Shown here piece by piece: positions 22,964 to 35,400 of a DNA stretch of 64,000 nucleotides (position 1 is the stretch's first letter; each line of letters begins with the position of its first letter). The translations under genes were made by a program, and so were the position numbers. The notes beneath the pieces were generated by a model that saw only the letters and a program-made list of their open reading frames with translations, was not told where the DNA came from and made no database searches. The DNA comes from Phocoena phocoena. Lineage: Eukaryota > Chordata > Mammalia > Artiodactyla > Phocoenidae. The DNA lies in contig NC_089236.1 of assembly GCF_963924675.1 (NCBI RefSeq), positions 47,090,500 through 47,154,499 of the forward strand. Direction: 5' to 3'.

Positions 22964-23580
22964 GTCCACATGAAAAATAAAAGCTTTGAAAGGAGATTAG
23001 AACATAATAGGAAACTTACAACATTTAATATAAGGTAACCAAATAAAAGACAGATTAAATTCATTCCTTTTATGTCTGAGCTTAAAGATAAACGGGAAGA
23101 GTATTTCGGCCAAACATAGGAAGGACCTGTTGAGAAATAGAGGCAAAAATTATCTTCTTCTGAAATCCTTGTCCCTTCAGACGTCAAGCAGAAGTTGGAC
23201 CACTTATTCAAATTATCAGGGATACTGTAAAACAGACAACTGGCATTTGGTACAGGTTTTAGCTCACTCACTGCTGAGGCCTCTTTCTAATCTGAAATTC
23301 AATGATTCCCATCACTGCAACACACTCTCCATCCTAAGTCCAGTTAGTCATGTATTCAAAGATACCGTTTCTTTTTCATTTTATTTGCTATTTCATTTGC
23401 TATTTCATTAATTAGGTGCTTATTTCCAAATAACGGGTTCCTCTGTCAACATCTCCCAAGTACTATCTATCCTACCCACTACTTTTCAAATAAAGATCAT
23501 CGGGCAAGATGATTGAGTAATAGCAAAGCAAGCTTCCGGAAAATTATAACTTGGCAGCTCTCATGCCTCCACTTTTAGTG
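22964..23580. other. Unique non-coding sequence
   Basis: The 133-codon minus frame (22870-23271) starts in unique DNA and runs into the SINE tail. It shows only hydrophobic low-complexity composition and no domain, so it is not called as a gene. CCCATCACTGC-containing unique DNA follows. Confidence 0.45.
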
Positions 23581-23593
23581 GAGCTTTCTTTCT

Positions 23594-23734
23594 TTTTTTT
23601 TTTTTTATTTTTTGCGGTGTGCTCATCGACCCAGGCACTCCGCGACATGTGGGATCTTCGCGGACTGGGGCACGAACCCGTGTGCCCTGCATTGTCAGGC
23701 GGACTCTCAACCACTGCGCCACCAGGGAAGCCCT
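23594..23734 (-). mobile_element. CHR-type SINE, short form with large internal deletion
   Basis: T-rich tail, then GCGGTGTGCTCATCGACCCA replaces the usual 60-70 bases between GCGGTACGCGGGC and CCGCGGCATGTGGG. It resumes at CCGCGACATGTGGGATCTTC and ends CACCAGGGAAGCC. Exact 13-bp target duplication GAGCTTTCTTTCT (23581-23593 and 23735-23747). So it is a complete insertion of an already shortened RNA, or was deleted later. Confidence 0.92.
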
Positions 23735-23849
23735 GAGCTTTCTTTCTCAACTGCTCTTACTCATTCCATTGGTATTTAAACCCATCACCTCGGTCATCCA
23801 CAGTTTTTAGTATCTTGCTTTCAACAATCAACTAAAGTCTTCGAGAATT

Positions 23850-24085
23850 TAACTGATAATTAAGGTTAAAAGCTTAAATTATGATTATTTGCATTTAAAA
23901 CAGGCTCCTTCTTCTGTGTAAATGCAACCTCTGGTGCTACTTTTCAAGAAGAAAAATAAATGAAACCATTGCAGGCCACCTTTGAAAGGCTGCCTTTGAC
24001 CTAATATGAGAATGGCTAATTTGTTCATAGGATTTGCTGTTCAAGGAATACCACAACTCCTTTATCTTACTGTAGCATCTCCAAG
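23850..24085. promoter_or_regulatory. Candidate conserved non-coding element
   Basis: Repeat-free block with an octamer ATTTGCAT (23887-23894) and two CCTTTGA sites in the same direction (23979-23985, 23993-23999) that match the TCF/LEF core. GCTAATTTGTT-type homeodomain cores follow. No alignment is available, so the regulatory role is inference. Confidence 0.3.
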
Positions 24086-24454
24086 CCTCTTCTTTTGGCC
24101 TTTTGGCCCCTTTACCAACTTCTTAGCCCAAATTCTCACCAACTAATTACATTTGTATTCACGTTACAATTTCATGCATATGTAACAGGCACATTAAAAT
24201 TTGTTGTGCTGGAGTTAAATGCATAGATTCTCTTCCAGAAGTCAAAACTGCCTGATAATTGTCTACACTGTCCTCACAGCCTCAATGCTTTGTATGTATT
24301 ATGTCATTATCAATATTTTTCCTGTTGGGTGAGAGAGGAGTTATCATCTCTTCTTCCATCAAAATTGGATTTAAAAAGTAACTGCCCCTTGAAGCCTCAC
24401 TGAAATACAGTGACTGTTTCCACCTTTATTCCTGTATTTATCTTTGCTGTTTTG
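24086..24454. other. Unique non-coding sequence
   Basis: No gene seen. Pyrimidine-rich parts at 24060-24140 could be old L2, but I cannot support that. Confidence 0.4.
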
Positions 24455-24845
24455 TCATTCATTCAACATTTATTGAAAGTTTATGGGTTGGCCAAAAAGT
24501 TCATTCAGGTTTTTCTGTAAGATGTTATGGAAAAACCCGAACGAACTTCTTGGTCAACCCGATACCTACCAGGGAAGGTTCTGGGCAGAGAAAGACAAAA
24601 ATAAATAGATGAATAGACTACGAAAATGGGGCCTTTAGATTAGTAGGGCAAGGAAGACTTCTCTAAGAAGGTGAGGCTTAAGTATTAAGAAGCTACCAGC
24701 TGTGCAATAAAAGAGAGAAGAGTTCCAGGCAAACGAATAGTGAGTACAAAGAACCTAACAACTTTGTTCTGATCAGGAAAACAAAGGAAAGTCAGTATGG
24801 CTGGATTTCAGCTTGTAAGGGAGAGAAAGGAAAGAGATGAACTCT
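24455..24845 (-). repeat. L2 LINE relic, split by a mariner MITE
   Basis: 'tcattcattcaacatttatt' is the reverse of the L2 terminus. After the MITE it resumes ('accagggaaggttctgggca'), then 'agttccaggcaaacgaatag' and 'gtcagtatggctggatttca', all in reverse-L2 order. Confidence 0.65.
24484..24562. mobile_element. Palindromic mariner MITE
   Basis: 79 bp flanked by TA (24482-24483, 24563-24564). Left end TGGGTTGGCCAAAAAGTTCA, and the right end is its near-complement, ending GAACTTCTTGGTCAACCCGA. The arms pair over almost the whole length around a short centre near 24522. This is the internally deleted mariner type common in cetartiodactyls. It carries no transposase. Transcribed, it would fold into a single long hairpin. 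Confidence 0.9.
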
Positions 24846-25689
24846 GAGAGCTTGGCAGTATAAGAAGTTTGGGTTTCTACCGACCTATCAATAATATTTA
24901 TTTGCCTGCTGTCTTATTAAGTCTTAAATCTTTTCCTCTGAACAGCATCCTTTTCCATTCTCCAAATATGATCTGTTCTGTCTCTCAGGCAAAAGACACA
25001 CGTTGCTGCCCTATTTTCAGCCATTATGTCTGGTTCAAGGCTCAGCTCATAATCATGTTTAACAAATGTGTTTGACTAAGTAAATTAAAATGTAATATAA
25101 ATGGAAACCATTCATTTAAAATTCCAAAGCACTCCACAGTGTTTAAGTTTTCAGATGCTATAAAGAATACTCTTTGTATTTTAATGAAATATGAATCCTT
25201 TGCTTGCTAACTAGTCCTCGATGTAAGGATTACATTGCAGCCGAAGATGTATTATACAAATGTCTCTATTTAGTCTTCCTTTGCCAATGCTTTGCTATCC
25301 ATATAAAAGATCAAGATCAACATAAAGGTAATAAAATGATACATAATAGCACATAGTTATGTTCTCTGTACTTTACTTATCATTTCAAACTAAGATGTCT
25401 TTACCAAAAGGTTCATTTTCTTGCAGTAGTGACTTTATATCAAGCAGTTCCCCTCCCATACCTGTCAGAATATTCCTACCCCCAGATAAATATAACTGTG
25501 ATCAAACACTGAAAGGAAAATGTAAATCTGCTTTATAAAAAGCATTTCTCTTGATGATCCTCTGCTATTTCCTGTTATAAATACTGTACAGTAAACAATA
25601 ATAACACTGGTTGAAAAAAATAAGGAAAAGTAACCTATGGATATTTAAGAAACAAATCCATCACTGATCCTCTACACGAAGAAAGTAAA
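24846..25689. other. Unique AT-rich non-coding sequence
   Basis: No gene or repeat recognised. Confidence 0.45.
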
Positions 25690-25990
25690 AATCTATTTCC
25701 AAACATGCAAGTGATAAAATCTGATTTCACTGTAGTATAAATGTTCAGATATTAGGCCCGGTGCCCTTATAATACATTTGATTAATACCACAGTAAATTC
25801 TTTCATTGCTCTTCCCCAACTAGGATGACAACCGTCTAACCTACATAATATTAAGCAGACATTTAGTTCCACTGATGTGAACAGCCAAGAGATTAATGCT
25901 GACAGAGCTAAATTACACAAGAGTCAAGAAATGTGAGCCAACAATACAATTATAATTATCACTAGGGGAGGTAAAAGATGAACATATTTT
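25690..25990. promoter_or_regulatory. Candidate conserved non-coding element
   Basis: Repeat-free, evenly composed block with dense homeodomain-type cores (TTGATTAATAC at 25779-25789, GAGATTAATG at 25890-25899, ATAATTATCA at 25953-25962) and GGCCCGGTGCCC (25756-25767). Only composition and motifs support it. Confidence 0.25.
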
Positions 25991-26275
25991 CATCTACTAA
26001 GGGCTCTGGATTAAAGGGCCAAACACTTAAATGCCACTTTTATTCATTTGGTAACTAGGGGTATTCCAAATTTTATAATTATATGACTTTGTATACATTA
26101 AAATCAGCTTAGTGTTAGAGGCTTCTGATAGCAATGTTACAATTAAGGGTTAATCTCAATTTTTCATTTTCAGCCACTATCTCAAAAGAACAAAAATAAT
26201 CACCGAGTCCTTTGAAGATTAAAAAAAAAACTAGTCCTTATTTTCTCCCAATTTTGTTTCACTAAATCTGCAGTG
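25991..26275. other. Unique AT-rich sequence
   Basis: No gene or repeat recognised. Confidence 0.4.
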
Positions 26276-26284
26276 CAATGAATT

Positions 26285-26628
26285 ATTATTATATATATAT
26301 ATATTTGGCTGCGTTGGGTCTTCATAGCTGCATGTGGGTTTTCTCTAGTTGCGGCAAGCAGGGACTACTCTTCATTGCATTGTGCAGGCTTCTCATTGCA
26401 GTGGCTTCTCTTGTTGCAGAGCACAGGCCCTAGAGCATGCGGGCTTCAGCAGTTGTGGTGCATGGGCTCAGAAGTTGTGGCACGCGAGCTCTAGAGTGCA
26501 GGCTCAGTAGCTGTGGCACACGGGCTTAGTTGCTCTGGGGCATGTGGGATCCTCCTGGACCAGGGATCGAACCTGTGTCTCCTGCATTGGCAGGCGGATT
26601 CTTAACCACTACACCAACAGGGAAGTCC
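26285..26628 (-). mobile_element. CHR-type SINE, long form
   Basis: (AT)n tail at 26288-26303, then 'tttggctgcgttgggtcttc', the long-form middle, and an end 'ccaacagggaagtcc'. Target duplication CAATGAATT (26276-26284) against CAGTGAATT (26629-26637). Many CpG-to-TpG changes: an old copy. Confidence 0.92.
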
Positions 26629-26637
26629 CAGTGAATT

Positions 26638-28871
26638 TTTTTTAACTTATCTTGTTATTTATTTTGTAATATCATAAAACAATTCAGAAATTCTATTAGT
26701 ATTTTTCGTTCCCTAAAATTTTGTTGGAAAAAATATATAATGTCCATATAAAAGATTTTAGATGAAAATTCTTGACAGTGTATTAAAGCATTTTACTTCT
26801 TAAGGGGTCTAATATAGACACTTAAAGTTATGAGTATATGCCTGAATGCTTTAATAATTCCTTTGAATAGTGTATCTATTATAATGATAAAATTAGAAAC
26901 TATGCTCTTAGGTAATTATAAGTTTATACCTTTAAGTTACTTTTATTCCAGTATATAAGTTATTATTCTGAATAATTTATATATTTTATTAGAAGGGAAT
27001 ACTCCTTAGTAGTATGCAGCCAGCATATGCCATTTGCTATAAACAAGTTTCTATATAGTAACACAGGATAAAATGAGGAAACCATCTTCCTTTTGCTTTT
27101 CTTCGTGACATTCTTAATGATTTTAAGTTCCGTATATTTTTGTTTCCTCCTCATAACACTAGAGTCCCCCACCTTGAAGCTTCCTGAGACTGATAACAAA
27201 TGCAGATTTCCTATGAGATTTCATATCTTTGGATAGAAACATAGGATTGCTTGTTTCTTTATTTTAAAAAAATAATTCATAAAATGGCATTTCCTTTCAA
27301 TAAGTGTGAGATGGGGTCCCTTACATGTGAAATTCCTGTGGATTTCTAATTGCAGTCTCTTGTGACTAAATCATACTGAACATGAAAAATATTATTTAAT
27401 AGCTTTCTTGATAGGAAATGGGTTGAAATTTGGTTGAAAATTGAAAGAAGGGTATTCCTAGATAATAACACATGACAAATATCATTGTAGTGAGTGTGGC
27501 TTATATCAATGTAGAAGTTTGTATTCATTTAAAATGATTCCAAAGCAGATATACACCATTTTCTCATTTATTATTTCACCTCCCCAGTAATAAGAGTTCT
27601 AAATATGTTGATGAAGAACTAAAAAGTCAGTCATAATATATCAGTCAGTTTCACAAGATGAGGAAAGAGGTTTGGATGTTGAGTCAAGAGTTACAGGTTT
27701 CTGCTTTTGCTTGTTAGTATGATCCAAAAGTTTCTGGTCTCAGTATCTGCATCCAAACAATGGGGTTTAAATCTACTATTCTTGGTTTTCTCCAAGTAAG
27801 TAGGTTGAATGTGGGCATATGGGCAGAGGATAAGTGGGAGAGTTCTGATCGTCCCTCCCTCAATACTTGGGAGCCGGGGTTGGTGATGGAATAACGGTTA
27901 TTTGGAGATTTTGTGAAGCAGTGCCACAGGACCATCTGAATACTTCTATAAATGGGAGGAGCAGAATGTGCTAGGAGTTTCCAGGTTTGTTTTAATCTTT
28001 TCCCATAGCTTATGGTGTCAACATTGGAGGACAGCTGTACATTTATCTATCTTAAACAAAATTAAAGCTACTAAGATGTATCTTAGTACACTTGGTACCC
28101 CAAATATTTGCTGTCATGTTTTAAGATATTTTACAAGTTCAGACAGCACAGATAAATAGCTATCTGAGCAGTAATTTTGCAAAGTTCTTTTGATGTTCAC
28201 TTGCATTTGACACAATAACTAAATTTGGTTGTAATCATTACCGAACAGAAGATTCAAATATTGATTGCTCTTTTTAAAATATGGCTGACAGACTCTGATT
28301 TACTAAGGTGTAGTTGTTTAAAACTAATTTTCTAATCCCATATCAGTCCTCTTCTATTAACAATTTAAATGACAGATTATTATTTTGTATTTTTGTTTTC
28401 ACTTTCCTTTCAGAATATTTTGATGGGTAGAGCAAAAATTCTTCAAATAGACTGAATAGATTTTTCAGTATTGAAAACAATTTGCAGGCATTCACTTGGA
28501 CCTAAGAAAAGCAGAAATATAAATTCCTATCTAATTGGAACTATTTCAAACATTTTAATTTTCAAAGTAAGGGCAGCAAATATAAAACGATGTATATCAT
28601 AAGAACTTCTAAGGGGTGTATGACTATATTTATCCACTTTAGTTCAAGTGAAAAGTAATTTGAAAACCTTCTCCAAAAATGTATTGAAAACAGTTTTCTA
28701 TACTTGGACAGCTCCAGCTGGTGGTCCTCAACTAGGCAAATAATCTCTGCTAAATGATCTTTTTATGTATAAACCAATGTAATTGCATTTACAGTGATTA
28801 ATATATTTGATGCGTGCCAATTCAAATTACTAAATTACTCCAACTGACCAACACAAAACCTTGAAATCATC
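26638..28871. other. Unique AT-rich non-coding sequence
   Basis: More than 2 kb with no gene, RNA gene or confident repeat. The part at 27640-27960 is less AT-rich but has no feature I can name. Confidence 0.5.
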
Positions 28872-28886
28872 AAAATTTACCTAAAT

Positions 28887-29084
28887 GGCTTCCCTGGTGG
28901 CGCAGTGGTTGAGTCCGCCTGCCGATGCAGGCGACACGGTTTCGTGCCCCGGTCCGGGAAGATCCCACATGCCGCGGAGCGGCTGGGCCCGTGAGCCATG
29001 GCCGCTGAGCCTGCGCGTCCGGAGCCTGTGCTCCGCAACGGGAGAGGCCACAGCAGTGAGAGGCCCGCGTACCGGAAAAAAAAA
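28887..29084 (+). mobile_element. CHR-type SINE, short form, young copy
   Basis: GGCTTCCCTGGTGGCGCAGTGG to GGCCCGCGTACCGG plus a short A tail. Exact 14-bp target duplication AAAATTTACCTAAA (28872-28885 and 29085-29098). The A box is intact. The B box has an extra T (GGTTTCGTGCCC), and one AG of the usual GAGAGT is lost. CpG content is high, so it inserted recently in evolutionary terms. Confidence 0.96.
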
Positions 29085-29098
29085 AAAATTTACCTAAA

Positions 29099-30954
29099 AC
29101 CTCCTCTGTAACCTGTTGTTCAAAATGAGTTGGAGGCTCTCTTGAAATGCTGCATAGACATTACATACTTCCCTTTCTAAATTTTCCCTACTTTCACACA
29201 CAGCAAAGTAGATGAATCATTTCAAAGTCAGCTGAATCAAGTATTAATTATTTATATCTAACAACACATAGGAAATTTATCTTAGCTTTAATAATAAGTG
29301 AAACTAACTACATTATGCCCAGAGTTTTAAACAGAGAAAAAATAGTAAAGGAACTAGCAAATAAAATTCTGTATGATTTATGGCCATTTTGATTTTGAAA
29401 GAAAGTTCCAATTAGCTCCAATGAAGACCACATTAGAGGAATAAAAGTTTCCAAAGAACTGACAGTCTAAATTACTCAACTGATAAATATTTCTTCATCA
29501 ATGAATCTCAATGCTATAATAAAGGTCAATCACAACTAACTATAACTTCTGGATTTACGAAAAAACAATTCTCTCCAACAATCCCAACTGCAAATGCAAA
29601 TATGTCTAAGCAAGGGATATTATAACTGGCAAAGAATGCCATGACAGACAAAAATATATGCAGTCTGTGTGGGTTATAACTTATCTCTTAGTCAAACCAA
29701 ACCTGTTAAAAGTATTTAAAAACCAAAAGTTTGAAAATAACTGCTTTGTAAATGAAATTAGTACAGCCAAAAAGGTTTCAAAATTTTCCAGCCAAACAAG
29801 TCTCATCAAAACCATAATAAGAGGGTTATCTCCAAAAAAAGTATTTTTATTGCTACAGATTTAACTGTTTTGAGCAATGGAGTCTTTAAGAAAATAAAGC
29901 CACAGATTCAGTTGAGTTTCAACAAAGAAGATGAAAGAGAGAGAAAATAAATGTGAACTGACTTGAATATGAAATTCTAATTTTAAAACTCATCTTAGAA
30001 ACTCTAATTTCATTCAAGTGTAAGTTTGTTCTTTCTTTTAGTCCACTATGTTACCTTACCTTTGCTTATTAACTTTAAGGAAAGGGACTGGCACAATCAC
30101 AATATAGTTGATCAAATTGTATGAACTATGTAATACGTATATAATATATATGTAAAATGACAGATTGAAATAAAAACTGAACATCCAAATTTAGTAACAT
30201 GTAACAATTTGCAACTCTATATTTACATTAAATTACATATGTAAAATATAACTTTACAGCAAATTTAAAGTCAGTTAAATTTTGTTGTTTTCTAAAATAC
30301 TTTTAAATATCTTCTCTAGAACTATTTTGTCATCTTGTTTGCACATATAAATTTAACTTTGGTCAGTAGGTGTTCTTTGCATAAATAGATTAGATAGAAT
30401 TGACGATAATTATTAGAGAAATGGGCTCCTTAATTCACCACAATATTTAAGATGGCAATAATCATGGAAAATAAAACAAAAATGCAGGATATTTTACTTA
30501 AATATTGTTCTGAAAATAAATCATACTGTATTTAAAAAGAAATTAGTAATGAAAGAGTTAAGGAAAGCATGTTTACACACGATTGATCCTTTACAAAGTT
30601 ATATGGTTTATAAGGCATGGATTACATGTTTTTGTCTGGTTTTACATAGATATACTTTGCTTCAGTAAGTTATGTATTTGCTGTTACTTTGTTCATTATA
30701 GTAGCTTATTTGTTTAGATAATGAATCCCTTTGAAAACCTGTGGAAGGTTATATACTCATCAAGTCAGTAAAATGAACACATGGTTATATACCAAAACTT
30801 GTGCATGTAATTTCAAGGCCTTTCCAGATACCTCCACCTCAGAAGCTCAGCTCTAGTAAAAGCCTCTGACCGACTACCATATTTAGACTTCTATTCTTCT
30901 CAATGAAATTCACACCTACACACCTACACAGACACTAGGTGAACAAACTGCATT
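29099..30954. other. Unique AT-rich non-coding sequence
   Basis: No gene or recognisable repeat in about 1.9 kb. Confidence 0.5.
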
Positions 30955-31225
30955 ATTCCCCAGCTTTATTGATGTATAGCATTGTATATGTTTGAGGTGT
31001 ACAACTTAATGACTTGATATATGTGTATATTGTGAAATGATTACCACAATAAGGTTAGTTAACACATCCAACACCTCATATCTTGTGTGCGTGTGGTGAG
31101 AACATTGAAGACCTACTCTCAGCAATTTTCAAGCATATACTACAGTATTGTTAACCATAGTCAACATGATGTCCGTGAGATCTCTAGAATTTATTCATCC
31201 TGTAACACTGGAAGTTTAATAAACT
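30955..31225 (-). mobile_element. L1 3' UTR relic (L1MA/L1MB-like)
   Basis: Reverse 3' UTR landmarks: 'ctttattgatgtatagcatt', 'gtttgaggtgtacaacttaa', 'gaaatgattaccacaataag', 'ttaaccatagtcaacatgat', and 'cctgtaacactggaagttta' at the 5' side of the element. No poly(A) is visible. Diverged. Confidence 0.75.
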
Positions 31226-32059
31226 ACATTTTGAAGCTATATAAGTTAGTTTCACTTAAGAGAGAAAAATGTGCAATTTTTTTATACTTATATTCACATA
31301 GGCACTTGTAGCATTACCAAGAAAAAACTCAAAGTAATACTTTTATATCAGAGTTTAAAACTGATTTAGCTGGGACAACTAATGGGGACTAAAAAGTAAG
31401 CCCAATGTAATTTAACAAGAAAATACCTGAAGTGAAAGAAACAAATGTTTAAGATTTCTAAACACCAAATCATATGTGCATTTTAACCTAACTAAATTTG
31501 GAAAATTCTAATTCAAAAAGTAGATGCCTACCAGAAATGTAAAATGATGTTTGTCATCTTATATACATTCAATGGAAAACCTACATTTAAGTTCAAGGTA
31601 TTAAAGTGAATTAAGGAAATAACTATTCCACAGGAGTATACATCATTTCAGTCTAATTTTAGTATGCAATTCTCCTTATTAAATATCATGTATGAAATAG
31701 TCTTATTTATCATCTTATCTCATTAGATATTGTCTAGAGAGGCAATTTTGAAAAAGAAAAAATGGTTAGGAAGACTTTATTTTAGTCAAATTAGATTTGA
31801 TACTTTGAATGTTTATCTATCTAATACAATCTTTTATTAAACAACTCTTCAGCTCTAGTGTATTTTTTGGTAAAGTTTTAATAACTCTCTTATAATTAAA
31901 AATAGCATATGATATCAGAGACCAATAGTAATTAAAAGTAATCAAATTTAGTGAAATGTGTACAAAATAAAGAGATCTGTACGTATTTTATTAAGGAGTT
32001 ATCAGTTGAATTTGCTGTTTCCTATGTGAAATGAAACAATGTTTATTACTAAAATATAG
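31226..32059. other. Unique AT-rich non-coding sequence
   Basis: No gene or recognisable repeat. Confidence 0.45.
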
Positions 32060-32450
32060 GTTAAGTCCTTTGCCTCGTTTTCTGCTTTTGTAAGATGTAT
32101 TGCTTGAGAAACAAGTTTTCAAAAAACAAGGCCTAAAAAATCTACTACTCAGGGTGCCTTTGAGGATATTTAATTAAAATCTAATCCTGCATTCATTAAG
32201 GCTCACATAAATTAAGCTGTCATTCATAAGATTTATGGATTCTCATTTGCATATTGCATACAATTCATCAATTACTCAAGTATGAAAGGAGCACATTTCC
32301 CTTGGAGCTGCCTGCTACCCTGCCAACATTTGAAATGAGGGAAAGAGCAAGACTGTCAGGCATTCACACAAACTTTCTTCCAAATGTCTGCTCCTTGATT
32401 AATCTAATTTTCTAGATATTCCCTACAAGATATTCCAACAGCCCTGGTGC
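32060..32450. promoter_or_regulatory. Candidate conserved non-coding element
   Basis: Repeat-free block with a tight run of developmental-factor-type motifs: TAATTA (32171-32176), CTAATCC (32181-32187), TTTATGG (32232-32238), octamer ATTTGCAT (32245-32252), ATTGCATA and ATCAATTA. This resembles vertebrate enhancers near developmental genes. Without alignment it stays a guess. Confidence 0.35.
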
Positions 32451-35400
32451 ATATTTCTATTATTTCCCCTGTCTTCACCACCAAAATCTTCTAGTCTTTG
32501 AATACTTCTTCATGTCTGAGTGATTATTGTTTGTTTGCTAATGGTATGGCATTGATGATTTCTTTTTATTAAAATATGTTTGATGCATGCAAGCAAAATA
32601 CAAAGAGGTAGGCTATACACTTTTGTTGATTTTTTAACATTAATATCTTGCTATCAATGATTAGCCTATTTCATGTGTAATAAAAAGTTGAAAATGGAAT
32701 GGCCAGAGAATGTTTCTCTGGAATAGAGTTAGTATAACTAACTAGCTTTTCAGAGAATCTTAACATGTCAGAAGAATCTAAAACAAAGCCACATAGTAAA
32801 TCATTGATTCTATGCTTAAGGTAAAAATAGAATTCACTCATTCAGCTGTAAGTACATGTTATTGTACTTTTCACAGTTCTAAGCAAAGAAGTAACCCAGA
32901 TCAGTTTGTTTTCATTGTGCATAAAGCATACTGTGTTAATTCACTTGTCTTCTCTGGGGAGTAGATCTTAATTTCAGTGGCACAACTTGGAAGCAACAGT
33001 CCCTTCCAGAGCATACTCTGGAAATCTTCCAACAGGCATGTGATCAGGTGTGGAATTTAATGCAAAACACTGCTCATGTCCAGCACTTCTACAATTAAAA
33101 TATACGAATGTATCAGCACTCTCAAAAATGACTGCGTCTGAATACATACTGTCTCTTTTATGTCAATTAAGTGAAAAAATAGGAAGAAGTGCCTTTCATA
33201 AAGCACTAATTTTCCATGGAGTACATCTACTCCAGTACAAAAAGAAAGCATTTGATTTAATTTCAGTATTCAGAACATTTTATTTGGTAATACTACGGAT
33301 TTTACCTTACTTTTTTATACTTGACAAAACTATGATCATATCTATTTGGAAACGCTTTCATATTTAGAACCCAAAATTGGAATTCCCCAAATTCAAACCT
33401 AAAGATGTCAGGTTAAGTGTCAAATTATGAGGAGAGATGCTTTTAGGTGGATGTCATTCTCAAGGAGTCTAAGGAAATGAGTAGGTGACCTTAAGGACTA
33501 TACCAGCATAATCATAAATATTTTCACTTTACAAAAACTGTGCTTCAAAAGAGAGAAAAATATATACTCATTAAGTAATTAAACTTAGAAAGTAAATAAA
33601 ATTTACTTAAAAGTAATTGTCACTAAACCCTTATAAATACATTTAACATAAGAGAAATAAATGCCTTTATAAATGTGATCAGAGATATGAAATCATTAGC
33701 ATGCTCAACTTATAAAATGCCTTTCAAAACTGAAAGCAAACAACAGACCAGCTAATGCTTTTGATTCATTCAAGTTGGATGGTTCATCGTAATTTTCAGA
33801 GATCCATGCCTGTGACACTCCTGGGTGTACTGTCTGCGTTTTAACCCTTGCATTCTCTACATTTCAGTTTTCTCAGCATGAGCTGTCTACTTTATTCTAC
33901 CCAAGTCATGTGTAATAGAAAAAGAATTGTCCTAGGCTAAAATAATAAAGCTTATTTTATTTCTTCAATACAAACCACCTGTTCGGGTTCTGTTTTGTTA
34001 CTGAGATTTTTTAACTATGTAAGTGAATTATGATAATTAGCTACCTTACTCCATTCCATAGAAAGTGAATGAAAATCATATGGTAGGCTTTATTTTCTTT
34101 ATTGACTTTGTGCTATAAAATAATTCACCTCAGACTGATGGAGGAATTATGAGTAACAGAACACAAAAGATCTAGGAGTGATGGACAAAAAAGGGAGAAA
34201 AATTCAACAGATCACCTAGGGCACTTCACTTATATTGGAGATTTTGCATTAAACAGTTGTACAGATGAGGTGAAACTGTTTCAAGTCCCAGAGTGCAAAC
34301 TTGGTTAAAATTAATTATTCCCCAAATGAATGAGCTTCTTTTTATTTTTCATACCCATGTCTTGATTAATAATCAGGTCTGAACCGGCATTTCTGAACCA
34401 AAGTCCACATTCTCGGCCACACACATGACAGAAAATATTGATAGATTAGAATGTCAAGAGGAACAGAAAAAATCTAGGTTAGGTAAAATTTCATTTCAAG
34501 CATATAATTTTGAGATAATTATTTCAAAAGTCACACACAGTAATGATTAAATAAGAGGACACTGTTCCTGAAAAAATCAAATATATTTTCTGGAAGGAAA
34601 ACCTCAATATGGCAATAACCTTGACAAGAGTCTTAGGTGATAATGGTCCATCAGGAGTAATCAGGATTGATATCCATCAAATGAAGATATCAAAAAACTA
34701 TTTCCATGCCAACACACTGCTATTTATGTTACATCACTTAATATTATTAAAATATTACTCAGAGCTTATGGAAACTATGCAAAACGATAACAAAGCACAG
34801 TGAGAGACCTGGGGACAGAAACTTTAGCATTAGTTAACAATAAAATAAGCACATGCAAATTCGTTAGTGTATATATGTAAGGCGATGAAGTTTTCAATCG
34901 CGCTAGAAGAACAACATTAGGTAATTAGTAATATTCAACATACAACAAAAATTACAGTACTTCCTAAAATTGTTTACAACAAGGCTTTAAAGTAGATTAA
35001 ACCTGATGGGTATCTGGGTTGCAGAAACATACACTACTAATTCCACCTTCATGTAAAAATGCTGTGTATTCAGCACTGTAAATCTAATAATATGGAATAA
35101 ACATTTTATTACTGGTCTTCTCAAAAACTGTCTTACCAAATTATTCTGGATATGTGTATTACTTCTATAAAAGAATATGTAAGATCAAAGACATTCCCTT
35201 ATGGTACGATGAGCATTGATCAGCCTTATTAATTTTATAACAAGAAAAGTAAAGTAACCAAAAGGTACAAAAGTTCCAAGAAAGGGCAAGAGTTATCACC
35301 TGGGGCTACCAGTCTACTCTACTCTGTACAAACCTGTTCTCCAAGAGGAATCATTTAAACTATTTACACATTTCTTTTTCCTAGGTTAAAAGCTAAGTAC

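Noticed and set aside
22870..23271. 133-codon minus frame
   Set aside because: Starts in unique DNA and runs into the SINE tail. Hydrophobic and low in complexity, no domain, no splice sites that I can support.
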